From Capitella teleta (taxonomy: Eukaryota; Annelida; Polychaeta; Capitellidae): DNA of 64,000 bases. The stretch spans positions 13,304-77,303 of the forward strand of contig KB298871.1 of the NCBI GenBank assembly GCA_000328365.1, written 5' to 3'. The translations under genes and the position numbers were made by a program. Below are positions 13,319-25,430 of this stretch, one piece after another. Position 1 is the stretch's first letter; each line of letters starts with the position of its first letter. The notes under the pieces were generated by a model, which worked only from the letters and a program-made list of their open reading frames with translations, made no database searches and was not told where the DNA came from.

Positions 13319-13715
13319 GCAAAGAATTTAAGCAAACTATTAATTTTAGTAGGGCCCTATTCTTAAGAAATGTGAAATTCATATCACTATGATGCTGAGG
13401 ATGATGACGATGAACTCACCACGCAGAAAAAGATCGCACACACACAATGAAGAATAATAATAATCATTCCCACGCAAAGCGAAATTCTTATGGTTACTAA
13501 AAATAAGAAGTATGCTGCGAGAGTCTTTTTTACTAAAAGAATCAAAGAGTGGTGAAATCACATGATCACAGAAACAGGTCACGTGACGCGTGGCGCGATC
13601 TCTCGTGAAAGTGCGAGATAACACTGAGCAGAAAGAGCTTGAGAGAGAAAGAGAGAAGTAGAAGTAGAGTGGAACAGAAAGGGAATCAGTCGTTGTTGAG
13701 GTGCGTTAATCTTCT

Positions 13716-16700
13716 TTAATCGCTTTTTCCAGCTTTCGGCTCGTCTTTGGCGCCATTTGAGAGGTCTTTCATGGAGGACGATTTGGTCAGTTTGCACTTG
13801 GATGTCCCAACCCCCTTCTCTCCAATGACGTAATAATAGTACGTGGAAAAAGATGTGATGAAGATGCAGTGGAACCATGAGACGAACGAACAGCTCAATA
13901 GCGTCCCGTGCTCGATCAGCCCTCCCAAAATCACTGTGAATTAAAAAGTTAATATATTTAACAATTGTACATCTAAGTTTAGTTATAATATTTAATAATA
14001 TTAAGTTTAATATTGAAAGATCAAGGAAATAACGCGTGAAACTAGTCTATGTTGCAAAATCTATGATACAAAATCGGAGAGAAAAAAGGTGTCATGCAAC
14101 CGACTATTAAATAATTCATTCATTCATTCAAAAAAATTGAATTAATGAACGCAGTTATTTCATCAACCATTGAGACTAACCATCAATTGATTCAACCATA
14201 ACCATGTAATTATGTACTTGTACTTATATAATAACCACACCTCACAAATATTCCACTCAATAATGAAAACAAAAGCCACATTGAACAAATAAAGTGATAT
14301 ATGCAGAAACTATGAGTCATCAAAAACCAACAGTAATTAATGACTACATAGCCCTAATTAATCAACGCAGAAAACAGGAGACGTGAATACCACCCCCCCC
14401 CCCCCCAAACACTTATAATATTATAAGAATTCATGCACGTTTAATGGTAAAAAAAAAAAGAAGAAGCAAAACAAGCGAAATTCATGCGACAAAAGGACGA
14501 AGCCACGATGCATGAATGACATGATAGATTTGTGCATGAAGAGAATTAGCAAAGAATGAAGAACAAAAGGGCCGCAAACCTTCGTCTTGGCATCTACAAA
14601 TTTCGTGTGTTGGTGGCCAAGATTTCCCATGACCCAATATAGATATACGCTGTACACTGGAAATACTATTGCAGACAAGTACGCAAGCCCAGAGGAAGCA
14701 GACCATAGCACGTGCCCCACAATGTATGACGTCACTGCAATCATACAGGTTCCAGGGCCATCATTCAAGTATATTATTATGGCATTCAGGAGCCCAGTAT
14801 TTGTTAAACGAGAAATATTATTGTGAAAAAAAAAATAATAACTTGAAAGAAAACTGAGGCACCATTACACGAAATTTACCCCAAAATGATGCATGTTTTA
14901 CACAGTATTTTCTTGTTGTTTGCTATTTAGAGATATACGACACAATGCAGGAAAGATACGTGGAGATAATAATTATCGTCTCGTGAGTTGCTATCAAGAT
15001 TGACTAAAACATGCTAATAATCGACGAAGTGAATTCTATCCCCGTGTCTAAGCTGACAGGAGAGTGGGGAAAGAAATGGATTCGAAGAACTGGCGACTCA
15101 AGACATGATTACATCAAGATGATGGCCAAGAAGGAATAAAAAATCCTAATAGTGGATGATGCTGTTTGGTTGTATTCTCCCTCAAGAGGGTGGGAAAACA
15201 CTATCAGGCACATTTCTTTATGAGATGAAAGAAAATGATAAATTGAATTTGAGAAGTGAGAAGCCGCAAAGCGTCACGGGAAGGCCATGTTTATGACAGA
15301 CAAATCAACTACAAAGCAGTCTTGCATTCAGTGTGAACGTCTTAATTATAGGATATTGACCCATCATTAAAGGACCACTATTATATGGATCTCAAAGGGG
15401 AACTGAAAATGATATTGAGCAAAGCAACTTGAACTACATGTCGTATTGTCGCTGAGAAGGTCACTAAACGTCACAGAGGACATCACTAACCAACCAAAAG
15501 ATACGAACATGCAAAGCGCACGAAGTCTCACCGATGAATTGTCCGAAGAAAAACACAGCCGACCCGAGCAGCGACCAACGAATGACTTCCCTGTCTTGAA
15601 CACGTAGTGTGCTCCAGAACAGAATAGCCAACGCTGCAAAGAAAGATTGCAATTAAAATACACATATTAATACACAAGTGGATTCTGATATAGGAACATA
15701 GGTGCCCTGCATACTGCTATATATATTTATGTACTTAAAACCAAGATATTTCACGCTATATACCTCATAAGCACTACGTTCACATGAGCAAATCATGGTT
15801 GCTGAATCATTGTTGCGTCGGTTTCTGATGGGCTTTGTGAAAAAAATGAGTATTATGAATGCAATTAAGAAAACTGCTGACAAGTGATGTAATACCATCT
15901 CTGACATCCACGTGCCGTGGAAAATTAATGCCATCTCAATAATGTTGTGTCATTTAATATGGTCACATAACAGTTGAGACGGGTATATAAACGTCTTTGG
16001 GGAACTATTCAGATTAACGAATAGGGGCCCACACAAATGCATTATTGTGGCTGGCGTACTACCAATAATTACAGTGCGGGTTACACGGGGACTTTTCAAG
16101 CAAGATTGTTCTCAAGAATAAAATAAAAACAAACCTAAAATTGCCACACCATAAAGTCTGAATGGCAAAACAGCTTCATCCACTGCCTCTATATTCAAAA
16201 CGAAGCGATGGAGACTGCGAGGAAAGAACAGCGCCTGAAATGTAAACCAACATCACCATAGCAACCAATCCATGATAAGAACACGCCAAGCTTTTGCAGC
16301 AATGAATGATCAAATTAATTACTATTGCACATGTCAGTTATGCTCATAAAAACCCAATGGGCACAGCGATAACATTGAGCCCATACGAAATGAACCTTTA
16401 GAATTGGCATGAAAGACTAGATTTCCCTAATGCCCACTCACCCATATGGCCATAACAGTGAAGATTAACGCCGTGCTGAACTGCCATATCCGCAGTCCCC
16501 TCGGGAGCTTCATGTACAACTGCTCACTGTGACCCAAAATTTGGCTAAGCTGAAGAAGAAGTTATTTTGCGGCGGCTGTATGGCGGATTTTTGTGCGTAC
16601 CTTTGATCTGTGAACGTCTCCATCGTCTGTTTCTCCAACTCCAAGCAGTTTCCGTGTCTTCAACCGACTGTGCAGGTCACCACTGCTGTGCTTCCTAAAA

Positions 16701-19665
16701 GTGAAGGAACATTTTCAAGAAATATTCGAACCAAATTCTGTGAAGTCCTGAGTTCATTCGTAAATGCTCACCATGATTATGAGCCCAGACATGAAATAAT
16801 AAATACAGTTTTACGGCACACCACCACTTGCGAGTATGGTGCCAAACACGTTTTGATCAAAGAAAGTCAAGGCTTTTCAACGGAGAATAGGAAATGTAAG
16901 AGTCACAAAGAGGGTAAAGGTATGTCGTAAAATCAACGCTGTGAACGGCCAAGCAATGGGACACACACTTTGCGACACAATTTTAAAGACAAGGCTTAAA
17001 GCTAGGAAGAATCACAGACAACAAAGAGGGATTTGGAATGACTAGATGTGGCCAGTAGATACTCGCTGCTCTACTCGGTCATAGTGCGAGAGAGCGCCGC
17101 CTGGTGAGCCCAGGCATGACACGACGCTGTTGTTGTTACATATAATTAGCTTAGAAGCATTACCCAACAATACGTAGATAACGGTTGAAACCCTATAATA
17201 TGAAACAATGGACCTCTTTGCCGGATGTGGACTGAAGCCTTGTAACACTGTATGCATGTCATACCGCTAGGTCACAAGATCATGAAACCTTTGACATGCA
17301 AAATGTCAAAGACTGACATTGCTTTTTCACGTTTAGTCTCCCGAGTTCCATTCTCACACGGCACGCGCTCAGACTGCGATGCGATGCAATTTCCTGCCCA
17401 CGAAACCAAACCTGTCAAACCATAACAATTAATAGCTCCTGGTAAGGGATAAAGCGTCATGAAATATTTATATAATATATGCTTACCCAACAAGGATAAA
17501 ACGGATGAACGTGTACGATAGGGCTTTAATAATAGGGTTCAATCGTCAATTGACTTTGACATTTGTCACCAAATGGGGTGTTCCCTCAAATCACCATCAC
17601 TCTCGTCATTTAATTAAAGGCTTTGAATAGAACAAAGCGGCCAAAGCGCAAATCTGGTTCAATGCAAGTTAAGTTTTGAGCCATTTCGTAACCAAACGAC
17701 GGAAAACGTTTTGGATGGAACCAATGTACTCAATTTTCAAATCTGGTTTCACAACGGCGCAATACAAATGCAATGCCCTAGGTTACAAAACAAACAAATG
17801 CCACTCTCCCCAAGATACAGACACAATAGTTAAGGTCATTATTATGAATTACTTGAAAGTTATGATGCACAGGACACCAATGAACGGTATTTGCTTGGCT
17901 TTTGATTAAATCGTGGCTCACTTCGGTTGGATCGGTTACAGAGTTCTTGAAAGCCAAATGAGTAGCCGAGTAAACATTACATAATTCCATCTGCACTGAT
18001 TCTGCTGGTGACATAACCAATAGTCGTGGAAGCATTATATAACCAAATTTCTCAGGAAACATTTGCAGCTAGACATAATTATAGACACGCCCTCATAAAA
18101 TACGACTGAATGTACAGGATGTATGGCTTTCTTTGAGCAAGCGAACGAAAAACACGACACAAGTCCCATTAGACACAATCAGAACGACGCAATTATATGC
18201 AAGGAGGGCACAAAGGAGCGAGAGAGAAACAAAAAAGGGTGCTGGAGCAGACAGATGTTGCATCTGCTATGCTACAAATAATTTGGGAAGCTTTTCGGTT
18301 CTAGGACACTTTCTAGGCAATCTAGGGTAATAAGGATTGGTGTAATGATACCTCTTTTGGATAGTTTCATCGTGGTTTAATGTGTTCTGAGTAGGGCAGG
18401 CCTAATGTGGCGCGCGGAGCGGTGATATTGGGCAAGGTGGGGAGGGGAGGACATTTTATGTTTTATTCGTATGGCATATACCAGCACTAGAATGGGCCAT
18501 ATAGGTTTATGGCTCACAAAAAAATGGCTATATTAGTTCTCTTTTTTACCTTCAGGGTGATAATGTGTGAGTGGGTGAGAGTGCGAAATCAAAAGCGATG
18601 CGGAGGCCGTCCAGGAAATTAATGTGAAAGGTAAGAATACAAAAATAATAGTACGCTAACGGATTACATTCAATTCTAAAGGATACACTAAGGCATGCAA
18701 TAAAAGGTCGTGGCCTGGGTGCAACGCTATTGCTTTTCTTTTTGTTGTTCCATTTTGCTTTTCGACCCGGTGCGATGAATGATGAGGTCTTTGTGAAAAC
18801 ATACAGTACAACAGAGTAGAAAATTTGAAATGCCAGAGAGAAATACATCGAATAACAGTGTTATGAACAATTATGAACAGTAGAATAAAAAAAAGTTAAA
18901 ATAAAATGAAATAAAAATAAAAACAGTGATTATTAGAAGCATGACATCGTCAAAAGCTCAAGTTTCCTCTGGGAACAAAAAAAAATTTAAGACAATTCAT
19001 TACTGTCAAGCAAATGGCATTGCCTGACGAGTTTCCCTCAGCCACGAAGGAAACAAATGAAATTGACTCAATTGACCGCTGGATAGTAGATAGGTCGATG
19101 ACATGGCAGTCCATTGACTTAATTGTGTTCGTTAAATGCATTTAACGAACACAATAAAGTCAATTAAGTTAAGTGAGTTGATTTGATAGGATTCAGCCAT
19201 GGAAAATGAACACTGTTACACTACAACATTTAAGAGTGTTACATAGTGCCAAACTTTGATAGAACAAGTAGCGCCTTAGAGAGACAAAGAGCTGTCACGG
19301 AAACGAAGAATTATCTGAATAATTAATCGTCACGGTCATTTACAGATTGCACGGCTTATGTTCTTGTACTGTTCATTTCTTTCTATTTTTATTTCTATAT
19401 TTTTTGGTCTGCAAGTTTCTAGGATATCCAACCTTTTGACAAAATCTATGTTTAAATTTTTCTTTAATGTACGTAGACCTACAATTAAAAGTGTCTCAAA
19501 ATGTCTTCGATTGTTTTGTTAAATTCGGCACAAAGAGAAATGTAATGAGATGAGCAAATAATTGTATAGTAATTAATTAAAATAAACACGGCGACCATTA
19601 CACAGACATCTCAATCACTCTCACCTCAAAAGCAGCTTCCACATTTGTTGCACAGCGGCAGCCAT
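13716..19665 (-). CDS. TP53I11: TP53I11 (p53-inducible protein 11) homolog, 6 exons, complete
   Basis: Exons in transcript order: 19665-19625, 16694-16601, 16549-16442, 16234-16135, 15633-15532, 13933-13716. All are GT-AG with matching phases; together they give 220 aa (human about 189). Family blocks are visible throughout: SRLKTRK plus VHRSK in exon 2, LRIWQF in exon 3, RLYG in exon 4, VIRW in exon 5 and YYYYVIG in exon 6. About four hydrophobic segments make it a polytopic membrane protein. The vertebrate gene is p53-induced and linked to cell death and adhesion; its biochemical role is unclear. The start MAAAV sits in a good ACAATGG context and splices to an Arg-Lys-His-Ser junction matching the vertebrate N-terminus. 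Intron 1 is about 2.9 kb. The C-tail adds about 25 Lys/Ser-rich residues after the last membrane segment. Confidence 0.95.
14393..14406. repeat. C14 homopolymer
   Basis: A pure C run just beyond the stop of the alternative TP53I11 exon 6A, within the 6A-6B interval. Such runs are prone to length errors in assembly. Confidence 0.95.
14421..14736 (-). CDS. TP53I11: Candidate alternative terminal exon of TP53I11 (exon 6A)
   Basis: This exon-like segment lies between exon 5 and the conserved last exon. An AG acceptor ends just before 14736, and the following bases continue the phase-1 end of exon 5, giving Val as the junction residue exactly as in exon 6B. The next 40 residues match the last TP53I11 membrane block in length and pattern: YLYWVMG stands where 6B has YYYYVIG and human has YYYYQVG. 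The frame then runs to a stop at 14421, giving a longer tail than 6B. A weak donor after the Lys-Thr-Lys near 14585 could shorten it. The pyrimidine tract is poor, so use is unproven. A decayed duplicate exon is the alternative. Confidence 0.5.
16695..19624 (-). other. TP53I11: TP53I11 intron 1
   Basis: Non-coding intron DNA. It contains the 52-bp palindrome listed separately, A-rich stretches near 18885-18925, and no open frame that I can tie to a protein. The interval 16736-16930 is open on + but lacks splice sites and family resemblance. Confidence 0.6.
19113..19164. repeat. 52-bp near-perfect palindrome
   Basis: Left arm 19113-19138 and right arm 19139-19164 are 26-bp inverted copies with one mismatch and no spacer, centred on ATGCAT. 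It lies inside TP53I11 intron 1. Spacer-free palindromes of this size are unstable in vivo and can extrude as cruciforms. It could be the fused ends of a deleted inverted-repeat element, or a foldback artefact of library making. Confidence 0.9.
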
Positions 19666-22552
19666 TGTTACACAAACTTGGCGAGAATATCCTTTCAGGG
19701 TCTGCTTACCGCGTTGGCAGATAAGACAATCCTGTGGAATGCTAACGGCACTGAAGCTTACGTATATGGCCGAGCGTGGGGCTAGGTCGGAAAGAGGATC
19801 GATATGGGTTTCAATTAGGGGAGAGGGAGTGAGACATGCTTTGGGTGCTTTGAGAAATGTCAGACCTGGACGACGTCACGTGGGATCGAGTTAAGGAAGG
19901 ATTGCTCCTTGAAAAGAGAAACGTCAGTTCTGGGTCTAAAGCAAACGAGGATTCAATCCTGGGAGAGTTCCAAGGATGAAGTGGTGGAATGTGTGTAAGG
20001 TATTCCGTTCGATTGTTACACAATACAGAGAAAAAGTCAGTTGCCTCCAGAACTTTGTTTAATTTATCGACAATCTGACTCTGAGACAATCAGATCGAGA
20101 CAATGTGGAATCAATTGTGAGGGTAAAAAGCGAGGCACGCCAACACCCAATGAACAAACAACAGGGAATGGCATTGTGACAGCAGTGCGTGCTCCTCGTT
20201 CAGCCATTGATCAATTTAACCCAGACAGTCGCCAATTGCAGGTAAACTAGTGAATAAGTTGACGATGAATAATAATGTTGTAAGACCCGGTGAATGCAGG
20301 CATGGATGATTTGAGTGGGGTAATCGGCGGCTCTAATTGGTCGAGAGGGACAACCCAGAGTATAATTTCACTGGTCTCCGGCGCTACTGAAAAGAAGCAC
20401 CAGCACACACCGATGAAAACTCACCCCTATTTTGGTACATCCATTTCACTCGATTTCACATGACGTCACTCGGAATTCCCAAGATGGCTCACACGGTGAA
20501 GCGAGTGAAAATGAATTCACAGTATTTTGTGAATACGACCAGTTGACTAAATGTTACTATAAATAGCAGTAAATGAGATACCACCTGTCATCGGTGTGTG
20601 CCTGTGTCATTATACATATGACCAGGGAACCAGTGAAGAGTATAATATGGACAAACATTATGCACGACATTTGCTGTAAAACATGTGACCTTAAATCCAG
20701 TGTTGCTAAAGGTTACCACTCATCATGTGGACAGTGGAAATGTAGTACATCCTCGGCCATAATCATTTCAATAATTTTTATCATTAATGTTATTTACTGG
20801 ATTACAATGCGATGAAAACAAGCCCATATACAGCATTGGTCATTCTGGGCGCATCTCATGCGGAATAAAGACCACGTCTCCGTTTGCCTTTATCTCTCGT
20901 CCGTGGGCACAGAAACATTTCCTGTGCTGCGGGCGTTGCATCTCAGGGGCTTCACAGATAATTACGCACCGAGGAAGTGACATGATTGTCGTGGTTATAG
21001 GACCACATCACCGTTCCCTCACACAGGATTAAACAGGAATTTCACACAAATCTGATTGGTTATTAAATTGGGTCAAGCTGACCTACAAACCTTTCAGACA
21101 TTCTGTGTCTTCATGCACTTGCAGTTATATCCGAGATGCCAAGTCAGCGCGTGGATATCCTGTTTATAATGCTGCACGTGTGTCCGTATTATAAGTATAT
21201 CAGTTACGGGAATCGAGAAAGTATTATAACATAATAGTTCGCGGTCAGAGTGAGCTTTCCGCTGAAAACAGCTGACGTAAGCCGATACGAGCATAGGCCT
21301 GTACACTGGATCATTACAAAACCAACAGTGGTGGTGAAATTGATACAGCACGCACAATAGAATCAGAGTATAGTTGCACCTACCTTGAGTTCCTTACGCC
21401 TGTGTAAGCCATAATATACGGTGCATAGTGTGTTAGAAAGACTCAAGAGGACGTTGAACTCTTCACACTGCTTTGATATGTACGCAGTTCCGTGAGGCGT
21501 ATAGTGATAGACAGCGAGCAGTCTTCAAGAATATGCTATGAAGGTCATCACTTGTCAAAGTCAGAAGAATAATCGGTCTCGGTGAGGAAAGCCGGATAAT
21601 TAATCCTGGAGCGGATGAAAACAACATAGGGACTGCGTTCATCTTGATGATCCGAACGGAATTTGAGTTATGTATGTAGGGAATAATAGTTCATGGTTTG
21701 CTAATGGTGCACATTTTGGCAAAATCTGTAGAAATAATGGTACAGAACAATGAGATAGGCTCGCTTTCGTGACGTATGCTGGGTGTTGCTCAGGAATCCA
21801 TAACGTAATGATTTCCAATACAGAATCCTTGTCATCATGTGCGTTCTTTACGTTATGATTCTGGGGGCTCACGATGTGTATTATATACGTTATGGTTTCT
21901 CATCATAACGGTCGACATTCGTATCATGAAGTGACTTAGATTTCCAAAAGGGTTCCTCAACAGGAGTCGAGTCAGTCGCTGAAATTTCTACTCTGCTACA
22001 GCATGATGGTGTGATGGTGTGATCATTTGGCTGACGATTAGTGAATTAGTGACGATGTATATACATTCGCTGAAATCAACCATGTCCTATGCATTCTTTA
22101 ATTAAACCAGGAAGTCTCCCATGCGTGCAGCCCAAATTTCCGCTGAATGTGTTTTACGTTATCGAGGTGAGGATTCCAACATGATGACCCTTTTAAGATC
22201 GTCAATCCAAGGGAAACGTTGTAATACGTAATACATTATTGTGTGCGATTTGAAAGTCATCCCTACAGCATACACAACATCTTTCTCCATCACCCCTGAA
22301 ATCGACATTCTGTCTACCTCTAACGTTGCGACAAAATTCAGTGCCTAAGTTTTTGACGCTGTTGCTACTAATGAACAGGAATACATGTAATTCGTTGATG
22401 TCGTTTTTCGGTGCTTGTACAATTGACTGTGGCTTCAGCTGAATCAACTCATGGTTTCTATGTACGTCTCTTTTGTGAGGTTATGATGGTTGAGTTCGTA
22501 TGAGGCGCATTGATACGAAGTGGCAAATTGATCAGGTCAGACAACAAATGTC
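19666..22552. other. Upstream flank of TP53I11 and repeat-poor intergenic DNA
   Basis: The first few hundred bases are the TP53I11 promoter side, with CRE/E-box-like GACGTCACGTG near 19873. A CRE (TGACGTCA, 20461-20468) sits close to an AAGATGGC (YY1-like) site. From 21799 to 21910 there are four CATAACG/CGTTATG motifs within 112 bp. No coding exon is supported. Confidence 0.45.
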
Positions 22553-22584
22553 AACTCTAACTCTAACTCTAACTCTAACTCTAA
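22553..22584. repeat. (AACTCT)n array, i.e. (TTAGAG)n on the other strand
   Basis: Five perfect hexamers plus two bases. On the - strand the unit reads TTAGAG, one base from the telomeric TTAGGG. The array ends in the TAA that serves as the target duplication of the next element. Confidence 0.9.
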
Positions 22585-22767
22585 TGGCCGAATACTCTTT
22601 TGAGAAGGGTAGTTGTAGGTGAAAGAAAAAAGGATTTTGTGTCGGCGTCAAAGCATGACGATGAAAGGACACAGCCACATTTCTTCAAACTTTGACGCCG
22701 ATACTCAATGCTTTCAGGTAATCCACACATAACCCACACCTACCCTTCTCAAAAGAGAATTCGGCCA
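22585..22767. mobile_element. Harbinger-like MITE, 183 bp
   Basis: Terminal inverted repeats of about 37 bp start TGGCCGAAT and differ at about three positions. They are flanked by TAA on both sides (22582-22584, 22768-22770), the 3-bp TWA duplication typical of PIF/Harbinger insertions. An inner inverted pair around GGCGTCAAAG strengthens the fold. It has no coding capacity, so it is non-autonomous. A related end occurs at about 4903-4969. Confidence 0.65.
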
Positions 22768-22931
22768 TAAGTGTAGTCTTCAAAGTCAATCGATTTCTCT
22801 CGGGGCCAGTCGTGTAGATCCCTTTAATCACTGTTCATCAATATACGATGTACCACAATTGTTGGCACGTGCTAAAAATGAAAAGGCTTCAATGCCATCC
22901 ACGAGTCAATGTATATCCTCTATGCTATTGA

Positions 22932-23277
22932 GTGAGTGAGTGATGGCGTTTTACGGCTCCACCCAATCCGATCGGATGATACGGGCGCCAGAACAGAAGA
23001 CCCCGGACCGGGGTTTCCCCCTACTCTTATCGATAAAAACCAAGGGTTCTTTATCCTGCATACAACCATAGACAGTAGTACACAGCGCCCGGCCTTGTTA
23101 CGCAGTTGGGCAGCACTGCAGAGTCACCGAAGAATTACAATTATAACGGATTACAATTATAATTCACAATCATAACACACGTGGCCTGATCGGGTCTCGA
23201 ACCCGGGACCTCGACCCCCACGGTCGGCATTGGATTGTAGTCAGCTGTTTAACCCACCGATGCTATCCGGTGCCCCT
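22932..23277 (-). mobile_element. tRNA-derived SINE, copy 1
   Basis: Full-length copy read on the - strand. The tRNA-like head with box A and box B is at the high-coordinate end, followed by a conserved body and a short tail of GTGA units. Target duplications of 14 bp with one mismatch flank it at 22918-22931 and 23278-23291. It shares the body with copies at 39111-39457 and 47601-47935 and with a diverged copy near 43701. Internal Pol III promoters of this kind drive SINE transcription; mobilisation would need a partner LINE. Confidence 0.85.
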
Positions 23278-23291
23278 CTCTCTGCTATTGA

Positions 23292-23934
23292 TTTGATGTT
23301 AATAAATAATGATGATTGAAGGTGATTACCGATTAAACAAAAATCCAATATCCATAATACATGTAATATGAAAACACTAACCTGATACCTTATGCATGTA
23401 TATTGCTTCTTAAGTCGACCTGTGCATGTCATCAGATAATGTTAGAAATAACTTGAGATAGATTGAATCACATTATATGATATCAGTCGAAGGGAATTTT
23501 TATCTGCATGATTAATTCCCTGAACCTTTCCCGTTGGTAGGAGGCCGCAGGAAGCGGTGCTATTTCACGAGGTGCTATTCTTAGCCGCCTATTAACTCAT
23601 GAGATTGTTTATATCCCGCAGAGGCAATCTCGTTATGCAATTTTCGCATGCAGGGCGACCAGAAGGAAAAAGTGGCCTCGCTTGCCTAAAAGATCAGAGT
23701 GAAGACTGGAGAGCGGGTTGCTTTGGAGATTTGGAAGAGGTGCGTGCTTTCTTAGGTATAAACTCTATATCCAAGGTGAAACAGTCAACTACTAACCTCC
23801 GCCTCTCATCTCACGTGCAAAACGTGCTAATCAACCACCTCAATGCTGCAATTTATACCATATTAACATTCTACCTATCAATGCTCCTTTGTAATAAATG
23901 AAATCATCCAGAAAATAATATACAAATGGAAACA
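23292..23934. other. Intergenic DNA with no supported gene
   Basis: AT-rich flank between a SINE and a LINE fragment. An open frame near 23640-23740 sits between an AG and a GTGCGT but matches no family that I know. Confidence 0.4.
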
Positions 23935-24620
23935 GTCCTGTGTTTGGATGTCTGCTGGATGCATCACGTACTTTTGATCGTGTCAGGTATTAAAAACGCT
24001 TTAGGTTACTACTTGAACGCAACACTGGTGCCCACTGGTATTGAGATGGATTATGAATTTATATTACTCTCAGGGTGTAAAATGGGATGATTCTAACAGC
24101 CAATTTTTTTTATGTGAAGAACGGAGTTAAGTAAAGTGGCGTACTGTCTCCGATCATGTTTATGATAAATTTCGATGTCCTTATGAAGCGCCTTGAATCA
24201 TCTTCTGTATAATGTTATGTGTCATCTGTTTTTTGCGTATGCAGACGATGTGGTTATGCATGCTGGAAATCTGCTAAAAATATGTTAATGAGTTCGATGT
24301 AATTTTTGATCTAAAAAAGAGCAAGATTATTGTTGTTAAGGTAATATTGATGTTTGCCCAATACGATTTATGGGAGGAAAAATTGAACATGTTTCTGACG
24401 AGAAAAAATTCGGCATTGTTTCAGGTAATTGTTCACAGCATCAGCGTGTTTCGAAATTATCAATCGAAGTTATGACGAAAACAAATAAAGCTATCCGGTT
24501 CTTGTTAGATTTGCCACACACAACACATTGTATTCTTCTGCACCAAATTGTAAAATATTTTCCTGTTGATCTCCAGATTTGTCATCGTTTCATCAAGTTT
24601 TTTATGTCCTTAACTAAGTA
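23935..24620 (+). pseudogene. Decayed LINE reverse-transcriptase fragment
   Basis: Three frames together show the palm of a non-LTR reverse transcriptase: an LDASRTFDRV block (the first catalytic Asp region) at about 23950-23995, then SGVLSP, then FAYADDVV with the catalytic Tyr-Ala-Asp-Asp at 24238-24249, then a KSK block and a GGKIEHVSDEKKFGI block. Frameshifts and stops separate these parts, so it cannot code. The pattern fits the CR1/jockey group. Neither the 5' end nor a poly(A) tail is evident. Confidence 0.75.
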
Positions 24621-25392
24621 AAATAACCAAATTGTAAAATTATGTTCCTTATTAGCTCTAAGTGGAATTAGCTCTCCTGTATCTAATTCTCTAAGTTTTG
24701 CTGAAAATAAATTAAAAATTCCAATAATTCTCCTCTCAATAAAATTCTCAAAATCCACATTTATAAATGATTCAATAGCGTCAATCACTCGTGATCTGCT
24801 ATTTCCTCGTTTTCATCTCTCTTTTCCAGACTCATTATCGAACAACGTCCAACTGACTTCTCATGAAATAGAAATTGCCATATCCATCCTATGCTGCGAG
24901 TAATTTCATTTAATACATATATGTTCCACATTTGTTTCTTTTATTTATTTATTTTTTTTTCCTATTTTTCTTCCTTGTTGATGTGCATCAATTTTCATTG
25001 TGCAAAATAGGCTTTTATATATAGGACCTACTGATGTTATATTGTAAATAACGACATGGTTATTGTGATTCTAATTTATTTATATCTAGGGTCTCTTTTA
25101 TATGTGGCAGCATAAGGGCCAAAGCTTTAATGCGAAGCGAAGAATCGTTTTACCGAGAAGAGCAAGACGATTGACAATGAAATTCACGAAGAAGCAAATG
25201 AATATTTATACCTTTGGAGATTGATAGTACCTGCCAAAGAAATACAAAAACGAGACCTAAGCAAGGGAATCACTTATGGGTGGCAAAGATCAGGCATAAT
25301 TGCATATTGTACGAAAGCATGAGAACAATTCCAATTGTCTACAATGTGATGATGAGTCGAATGGATGCGATTGGGGCCCGGTAGCGCAGGTA
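24621..25392. other. LINE flank and AT-rich intergenic DNA
   Basis: This probably includes more of the decayed LINE at its start, a T-rich run at about 24938-24970, and no supported gene. Confidence 0.35.
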
Positions 25393-25430
25393 CCCTAACC
25401 CTAACCCTAACCCTAACCCTAACCCTAACC
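25393..25430. repeat. Interstitial telomeric repeat (CCCTAA)n
   Basis: Six perfect CCCTAA units plus two bases, with the G-rich TTAGGG on the - strand. A short array deep in a gene-bearing region marks a repaired break or a telomerase-capped break rather than a chromosome end. Confidence 0.95.

Noticed and set aside
15653-15934. Hydrophobic open frame in a TP53I11 intron, considered as another alternative exon
   Set aside because: Its only plausible acceptor gives the wrong phase for exon 4, no matching donor is visible, and similarity to exon 5 is slight.
22553-22584. CRISPR-like array
   Set aside because: The units are directly tandem without spacers, and the genome is eukaryotic.
23640-23740. 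Short exon-like frame between AG and GTGCGT
   Set aside because: Weak borders, no partner exon, no family resemblance.
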